Positions 58,101 to 64,000 of a stretch of DNA of 64,000 bases are shown here, one piece after another (within the stretch, counting starts at the first letter, position 1; the number at the start of each line of letters is the position of its first letter). Both the position numbers and the translations under genes were made by a program. The notes beneath the pieces were generated by a model. It saw only the letters and a program-made list of their open reading frames with translations, was not told the origin of the DNA and made no database searches. Location: contig JAMXBD010003370.1 of assembly GCA_024138025.1 (NCBI GenBank), forward strand, positions 1 to 64,000, given 5' to 3'. This stretch comes from Combretum micranthum (Eukaryota > Streptophyta > Magnoliopsida > Myrtales > Combretaceae).

Positions 58101-60107
58101 AACTTCTTGTAACAAGATTCAAACAAGTTGATTTAATCAAACAAATGTAATGCACAAGCACGTGGGCAAACAAGCATATAGCTTTCCGGGAACTATGTTG
58201 AATGATTTAAGCCCTCCATTCGGGGTTTGTGATACTTATCCTCAAAACAAGTAGTTTTAGTAACAGAAATTTAAGCTTGCGAGAACTCATCGCCAAGCAT
58301 TTTTAAAAAGTTTTATACTTGCGAGCACTCTTCGCCAAGTATTCCGAATTCTTGATTTGACCTAGCTTTCGGATCAACCGCTGAGCATATTCCATTAAGC
58401 CGCCAAGCAATCGCTTTTCGGATCTCCGCCAAGTGTTGCTTTCGACATGAGCTTACTATCCTTCTCACCAAGGATATAACCCAACCATGCAATGTGACTC
58501 ACTTCGTGGTATGCATGAGTTCATTAATTTATAAAGTCATAACATAATTATTTTCAACTTTATGGTGATCAAGGAATTGCACAAATCAATATTAAACTAA
58601 ACAATCATTAGAACAATTCGGGCTTCGATATTCTTAGAATTCTTTCAAGGAATTATTTTACATGCATATCAGTTATCCTTTCCTAACTCTAGTGCAACTA
58701 ATTTTACAAGAACAACAAGTATAGCATTTAATGGAAATAACTCACGATGCATTGCCGTCTATTCTCTAAGCGGAAATGAGTCGTTCACACACTCCACTTA
58801 CTCGAATAGTTCTTGGGGTAAAAGAATCCTTCCTCGGGTTTACCTAACCAAAGAAAATACCCACAATGAGTTTTTCTTGATGATTTTCTTGAATTTTAAC
58901 AAAACAATGTCAAAGAACATTGAGATTCGTATAGAAGAATGTTCCACTTAAAATGGCCATACTTAGTCATTTTAACTTAAAATCTCGCATATAATATACC
59001 GATTTCTACCTACTCGAAAAGATCTACCCATTTCCAAAATTATTTCCAACAAACAAAGCCATATAGGCTCCGAAACAGTGGTGACAAAATTCACCACGGA
59101 TTTTCAAGTAAAAACAACTTTGGTTCAAGAAATCAAAATTTGTTTGATAAATACTTAGTTATCTATATAGTTGAAAAATTCTCTTTTTATAACTATATAA
59201 CTCATATTTAAGCATGCTCAAGTGTCTTGTTGTCCAATTATTTTTCTTAGGTAAAACAATGTCGGGTTGAAGCTTTTCGGAAATTGTTTTTGTGAATTTC
59301 TTTGAAATGAATACCTTGTTTTCTTTATTTTCTAAAAACGTTTTATGTTGGTTTTATTTATCTTTTCTAAGTGACCTTTGAAAATAAAATTTCTACTTTC
59401 TAAGTTACATTAATACTATATTTGAAGTTTTCTAGGAAATATGCTTTCTTCATTTTTCTTGTGTAAATTCCTTTTTTACTTGTTTTGCAAAAATCTTACT
59501 TGATATTTCTCATGTCTCATATTTTTAAAAATAATCATCCATGCATGAAAATTTGTTTTCTTCATAAAAAATGTGGAACAATTAAGGACTTTTTGTAGAA
59601 AAACTAATTTCTATAATCTTATTAACTTCCTCTTGTAATTGAAAAGAAATAACTTTATTATTTTCAAACCATAAATTTTCTTTGCCTATTTGTTTGCAAA
59701 GGTCTTTACTTGAAATTTCCTTAGTCATTCATTTTCTTATAAAAGAACCATTTTTGTATCAACAAATATTTTCTTTTGGAAACAAGGTAGAATAACAAAA
59801 AATTCTAAATTCATAGTGAATTCTTTTTGTAACTTGAAAATGAATGAGTTTATTTTTGTTATCTTATATTTTTATGTTTCACATAAACTTATTCTAAGTG
59901 ACAAAAAGCCTTCTTTTATTTAATTATCTTTAGAAAATAAAACTTTTGGACAACAATCTAAATGAACATGATTATGAGAATAATAATAAACAAAATAACA
60001 TAAAGCATAAATAATAAAGTCAAGTATTGGAGTCTTAGCTTTTTCAAGGCTCCCGGGACTAAGAAGTAAACTAGTCCCATAATAAATAAAATGAAAGAAA
60101 GAAAAGC

Positions 60108-60161
60108 TTGTTTTGACTTGATGAGGACAAGTCTAAGACTAGAGACTAGTCTTAAAAACAA
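60108..60161 (-). other. 54-nt block able to fold as a three-way junction
   Basis: Read on the plus strand: TTGTTTT, then GACTTG-ATGAGGA-CAAGTC, then TAAGACTAG-AGA-CTAGTCTTA, then AAAACAA. Every base is in a stem (7, 6 and 9 bp) or one of the two loops. The pattern recurs in M, 3' LTR, 5' LTR, N, P, Q, S and the solo LTR at 31429, with small changes. Confidence 0.7.
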
Positions 60162-60572
60162 CTTGAAATAAATAAATGCATTGAAGTAAATAAATTGCAA
60201 GATTATGAGCTTATATGCTCTAAATAGTATATATAGCTATATAGATATAGTAGATAGTTATGAACATAAAAGAACATAAATGAACATAAGAGAAACATAA
60301 ATGAATATAAAGGAAACATGAACATAAAGGAATTATGATTATGAACAAAAACAAAGTATGAACCTATTGTGCTTTCTTAACCTTCATGGTTTTAGAAAAC
60401 ACACACTAAGCTCATACTAAGTAGATGAACATGGAGACTTCTTGAAGAACTTTACCTAAAGAAGATGACTAAAGAGGACTTCTTGAAGAACTTCTTGGAG
60501 AGAAATTCTTGAGAGATTTTGATAGAGTAATTTTAGTAGAAGTGGTGTGAAAGAAGTGAAAGAGGAGGGGGG

Positions 60573-60580
60573 TATTTATA
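60573..60580 (-). promoter_or_regulatory. TATA box of LTR T
   Basis: TATAAATA on the minus strand in the shared context CTATAAATACC. The GGCGCCGGCC box is 71 bp upstream; the donor-like site is about 118 nt downstream. Confidence 0.75.
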
Positions 60581-60650
60581 GGAAAATGTGGAGTGATTTT
60601 TGTGTGATTAAAATAAAGAAAATTAAAAAAATTGAGGGAAAGAGAGGAGG

Positions 60651-60660
60651 GGCGCCGGCC
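60651..60660 (-). promoter_or_regulatory. GGCGCCGGCC box upstream of the LTR TATA box
   Basis: The core GCCGGCC is found at the same place in LTRs at 32039-32047, 44919-44927 and 47295-47303. Decayed forms in others differ mostly at CpG (for example GCTGGCGC at 13639). It may be a binding site of a GC-box factor; that is an inference. Confidence 0.5.
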
Positions 60661-63600
60661 ATGTAGGGAAGAGGGGGGAGTGATTTATTTTTTACTTTTT
60701 GAAGAAATAAATGTAATATGTAAGTAGATGTGATATAAAGTTATGGGAAAGGTAAAAAGTTAAATTATAGGTTATGTAGAGTGTAAGAATAGGTGTAAGA
60801 AAAAGTAGAGATAAAAGAATAGTGTAGAATAGTAATGAATAGTGTAATGTAAAGTAGATATGACAATTAAAGTACCGGTAGTAAGAAAATACGCGTATAA
60901 TAGCTATATCTGTTTTTTTACTTACCGAAAAATTACGAAACTGATATTTTTGAAAACTTATATTTTTGCGAGTCTAACGGTGTATTCGGAATATTTTTAC
61001 TATTCCGGGCTTCCGGACACGTTTTTCGAGAACTGTGCCGATCGTTCGAAGGACACCCGAATTTCGCGAAACTGAAACTTTTATAAAACCTTGGTTATTA
61101 CGAACTATTTTAGCTAATAATCCAACTTCGTTTTTCAGGGCCAAGAAAACGGCAATGCCGGATTTAGTGGATACGGTAAACTAGGGTTTTGTTGACCTTT
61201 AGGGTTCCGTTTGACTTCCGGTTTAGGGTTTTATGCTAAACTGATTCCGAAATTTAGGGGTTTACATCTTTACTTAAAAATTCCTTAGCCATTCATCTTG
61301 TTATCTTTTATAAAAAAACCATTGATGTATCAACAAATAGTTTTCTTTTGAAAAACAAAGTGAGTTATAAGGTTTAAGTAGCTTTTAAAGTAAAGGAAGT
61401 TTCTAATATTATAGTGAGTTCTTTTTGTAACTGAAAGAAATGAGTTTATTTTTGTTACTTTACATAAACTTATCTCTAAGTGACAAAATTCTTCTTGTTT
61501 AATTATTTTTTAGAAATTAAAATTTTTTGGACAACAATCTAAATGAATATGATTATGAAATAAATAGTAAACAAAATAACATAAAACATAAATAATAAAG
61601 TCAAGTATTAGAGCCTTAGCTTTTTCAAGGCTCCCGAGACCAAGAAGTAGACTAGTCCCAAAATAAAATAAAATGTAAGAAAGAAAAACTTGTTTTGACT
61701 TGATGAGGACAAGTCTAAGACTAGAGACTAGTCTTAATTTAACAGAAATGAATAAAAAAATTGCCAGAAATTAATAAATAAATTGCCAAGGAAAGTAAAT
61801 AAATTGCATTGCATAAAAGTAAATAAATTGCTAGTGAGCTTATATGCTCTAAAGGATATGTATATATATATAATATTTAGATATAGTAGCAATAATAAGA
61901 ACAAAAATAATAATATGAACATAAATAAATTTTTCATGAACAAGAACAATACATGTACATAATGTAGCTTCCAGAACTTGTAGTCTTTGGAAACTCACAC
62001 TATGGTCATGTAAAGTTACATGACATGAAGAAGAAGAAAATAGTATGAAGGTAGTTACCTAAAGAAGACTTTGCTATGGTTATGTATTATGGGTTTTAGT
62101 TGTTGGTAGAAGTTGTTGTAGAAATTTGAGAGAGTTTGAGAGGAAATTGAGAGAGTTTTGGTAAAAATTTGTGGGTAGTGAATTGTGAAAGAAGTGAAAG
62201 AGGAGGGGATATTTATAGGAAAATGTGGAGTGAATTTTGTGTGATTAAAATAAATGAAAAAATTAAAATAAATTGAGAGATAGAGGGGGGGGGGGGGGGG
62301 GGTGGGGCGGCGCCGAGCACATGATGTAGAGGGGGAAGAGAATTTATTTTTTTTTTTATTTTGATAAGTGAAAAGATGTAATGTGTAAGGTAATGTGAAA
62401 TAAAGTTATGGAAAAGGTAAAAAGTTAATGTTATAGGTTATGGAGTGTGTAAGAATAGGTATAAGAAAAAGTAGAGATAAAAGAATAGTGTAGAATAGTA
62501 ATGAATAGTGTAATGTAAGATAGATATGACTAATAAAGTACCAGTAGTAAGAAAATACGCGTATAATAGCTATATCTGTTATTTTTAGCTAACAAAAAAT
62601 TTTGAAATCGATATTTTTGAAAACCTTATATTTTTACGAGTCTAATGGTGTATTCGGAATATTTTTACTATTTCGGGCTCCCGGACACGTTTTCCAAGAA
62701 CTGTGTCCGATCGGATTCAAAGGACACCTGAAATTCGCGAAACTGATATTTTTATAAAATCTATGGTTATTACGAACTATTCTAGCTAATCATCCCAACT
62801 TCGTTTTCCAGAGCCAAAGAAAACGGCAATACCGGATTTAATAGGTTACGGTAAACTAGGGTTTTGTTGACCTTTAGGGTTCCGTTTGATTTCCGGTTTA
62901 GGGTTTTATGCTAAACCGATTCCAATAATTTGGGGGTTTACAATTCCTCTAAGCGGATGAGTCGTTCACACACTCCACTTAATCGTAATAATCCTCGAGG
63001 TAAAGGAATCCTTCCTCGAGGTTGCCTAGCAAAAGAAAATACCCATAATAAGTATTTCTTGATGATTTTCTTGAAATTTGACAAAACAATGTCAAAAGAA
63101 CGTTAAAGTTCGTATAAAGGAATGTTGCAACTTAAAATGGCCATAACTTGGTCATTTTAACTCGGAATTGCGCATATGATATACCGATTTTTATCTACTC
63201 GAAAAGATCAACCCATTTCCAAAATTACTTTTAACAATCAAGGTCATATAGGCCTCGATATAGTGGCGACAAGGTTCACCACGAATTTTCCAACATAAAA
63301 CAACTTTGGTTCAAGAAATCAATATTTGTTTGATAAATACTTAGTTATTTATATAGTTGAAAAATTCTCTTTTTTATGGTTACTTAGCTCATATTCATTC
63401 ATGCTCAAGTGTTTTGTTGTCCATTTATTTTACTTAAGTATAACCATGTCGGTTTTGGAGTTGTTTTATGAAAATAAGAATTTCATGTTTGTAAACTTCT
63501 TGAAATCGCTATTTTGTTTCTTTTTATTTTACAACAAAATTCATATTGGCTTATGCATATATATCCAAGTAACGTTTCGAAAATAAATTTTTCTTCCTTC

Positions 63601-64000
63601 TAAGTTTTCTACACTAATATTATTTAGAGTTTTTAGAAAATACCCTATTATCCCTATTCAATTTTCTTGTACAAATTCCTTTGTCTATTTGTTTGAAAAA
63701 ATCTTTATTTGAAAATTCCTCATTCTTTCCTCATATCTTATGTTTTTCATAGAATCATCCATGCATAAAAATTTGTTTCCTTTTATAACAACAATGTGAA
63801 ACAATATGTGACTTAAGAACTTTTTATAGTAAGAGTAGTTTCTAAAATCTTATTGGTTTCTTCTTATAACCTGAAAAGAAATAATTTTATTTTTTTTTCA
63901 AACCATAGACCTCCTTATTTCTAAGTGTCAAAATCTTCTTTTTGTCAATTTATTTTGGAACTTGAAACTTTGGACAACGATTTAAATGAACATGAACTAT

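Larger units (their letters stand above)
57680..61266 (-). mobile_element. Solo LTR 'T' (3587 bp), perfect TCTTT target duplication
   Basis: TGTCATGCCCC at 57680 to GGGGTTTACA at 61266, with TCTTT at 57675-57679 and 61267-61271. It is the youngest layer of the right-hand stack. It has acceptor-like GATATCTTTTGCAG at 58041-58042, the 54-nt double-hairpin block at 60108-60161, donor-like TTTAG|GTAAAG at 60454-60455, TATAAATA at 60573-60580, GGCGCCGGCC at 60651-60660 and the ACCGGT block near 60874. Confidence 0.94.
55671..62942 (-). mobile_element. Solo LTR 'S' (about 3.68 kb), perfect ATTCC target duplication
   Basis: TGTCACACCC at 55671 to GGGGGTTTACA at 62942, flanked by ATTCC at 55666-55670 and 62943-62947. 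It is split by T at 57680-61266. Acceptor-like ATCTTTTACAG at 56044-56045, hairpin 56180-56204, donor-like TTTAG|GTAAC at 62057-62058, TATAAATA at 62210-62217, 18-G run 62285-62302 with a GCGCCG box, ACCAGTA block near 62541. Confidence 0.92.
54602..64000 (-). mobile_element. LTR 'R', split by S, runs off the window
   Basis: TGTCACGCCCC at 54602. Its own sequence is 54602-55670 and 62948-64000. It has an acceptor-like TCTTTTGCAG at 54974-54975 (minus) and the hairpin at 55109-55133. The sequence after S (62948 onward) continues with the CTAAGCGGATGAGTCG block and matches S and T at 56735 and 58770. The open frame at 63326-63586 is AT-rich LTR sequence and not a gene. Confidence 0.85.

Noticed and set aside
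60115..60133. Hammerhead-ribozyme-like TTGATGAGGA next to a hairpin
   Set aside because: The core should read CTGATGA with a downstream GAAA and a cleavage triplet in fixed places. These are absent; the stretch fits two simple hairpins instead.
1..64000. Host protein-coding genes, tRNA or rRNA genes
   Set aside because: No exon-like conserved frame, no tRNA box pairs and no rRNA sequence was seen; almost all sequence is assigned to LTR elements.

Overview
The window is plant nuclear DNA made almost entirely of nested LTR retrotransposons. It is AT-rich and I found no host gene, tRNA, rRNA or CRISPR array. The elements are plant Ty3/gypsy types: a Tekay/Del-like chromovirus with a chromodomain, and a Tat/Retand-like element. 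That points to an angiosperm with a large, repeat-rich genome; I cannot name the species. Most open frames in the window are chance frames inside AT-rich LTRs. The real coding relics are broken retrotransposon genes.

Left part (1-7569): the right-hand ends of four LTRs stacked inside each other. From inside out they are A (-) in M (-) in N (+) in O (-), and O sits in the 5' LTR of a Tat-like element. Their other ends lie off the window.

Base layer (7570 to about 45785): a plus-strand Tat-like element (5' LTR end, PBS-like site, gag, protease, RT, RNase H). It is split by a solo LTR of another family, 'C' (10072-41353, target duplication CTTAG), and by a solo LTR at 42132-45524 (CTAGC). Across C the RT frame rejoins exactly. 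C itself is split by a complete minus-strand Tekay-like element (10822-35776, GTTTC/GTTTT) and by a solo LTR at 36574-40294 (GGTTG).

The complete Tekay-like element has LTRs of about 3.43 kb, a PBS for initiator tRNA-Met, a polypurine tract and gag-PR-RT-RH-IN-chromodomain. It also has about 1.5 kb of extra, partly coding sequence between the PBS and gag. It carries three further solo LTRs: 20353-25086 (TCCAC), 25111-28650 (GTCTT/GTCTC) and 31429-34769 (GCTTA).

Right part (45786-64000): an unclassified 0.9-kb stretch, a truncated LTR P (+), a C-like LTR D (+), a probable Ty1/copia LTR, a truncated LTR Q (+), then a four-deep stack in which Q holds R (-), R holds S (-) and S holds T (-). S and T have perfect 5-bp target duplications (ATTCC and TCTTT).

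The main unexplained signals are inside the long LTRs. Nearly all copies carry a splice-donor-like AG|GTAA about 100-230 nt after the TATA box, and a splice-acceptor-like pyrimidine-rich CAG or TAG about 2 kb later. A 9-10 bp stem with a 7-nt loop varies in stem sequence between subfamilies while pairing is kept. One group of copies has a 54-nt three-way-junction-like fold. Several subfamilies carry their own tandem array at the same LTR position. Together these suggest the LTR acts as a promoter plus a spliced leader; this is inference from sequence alone.
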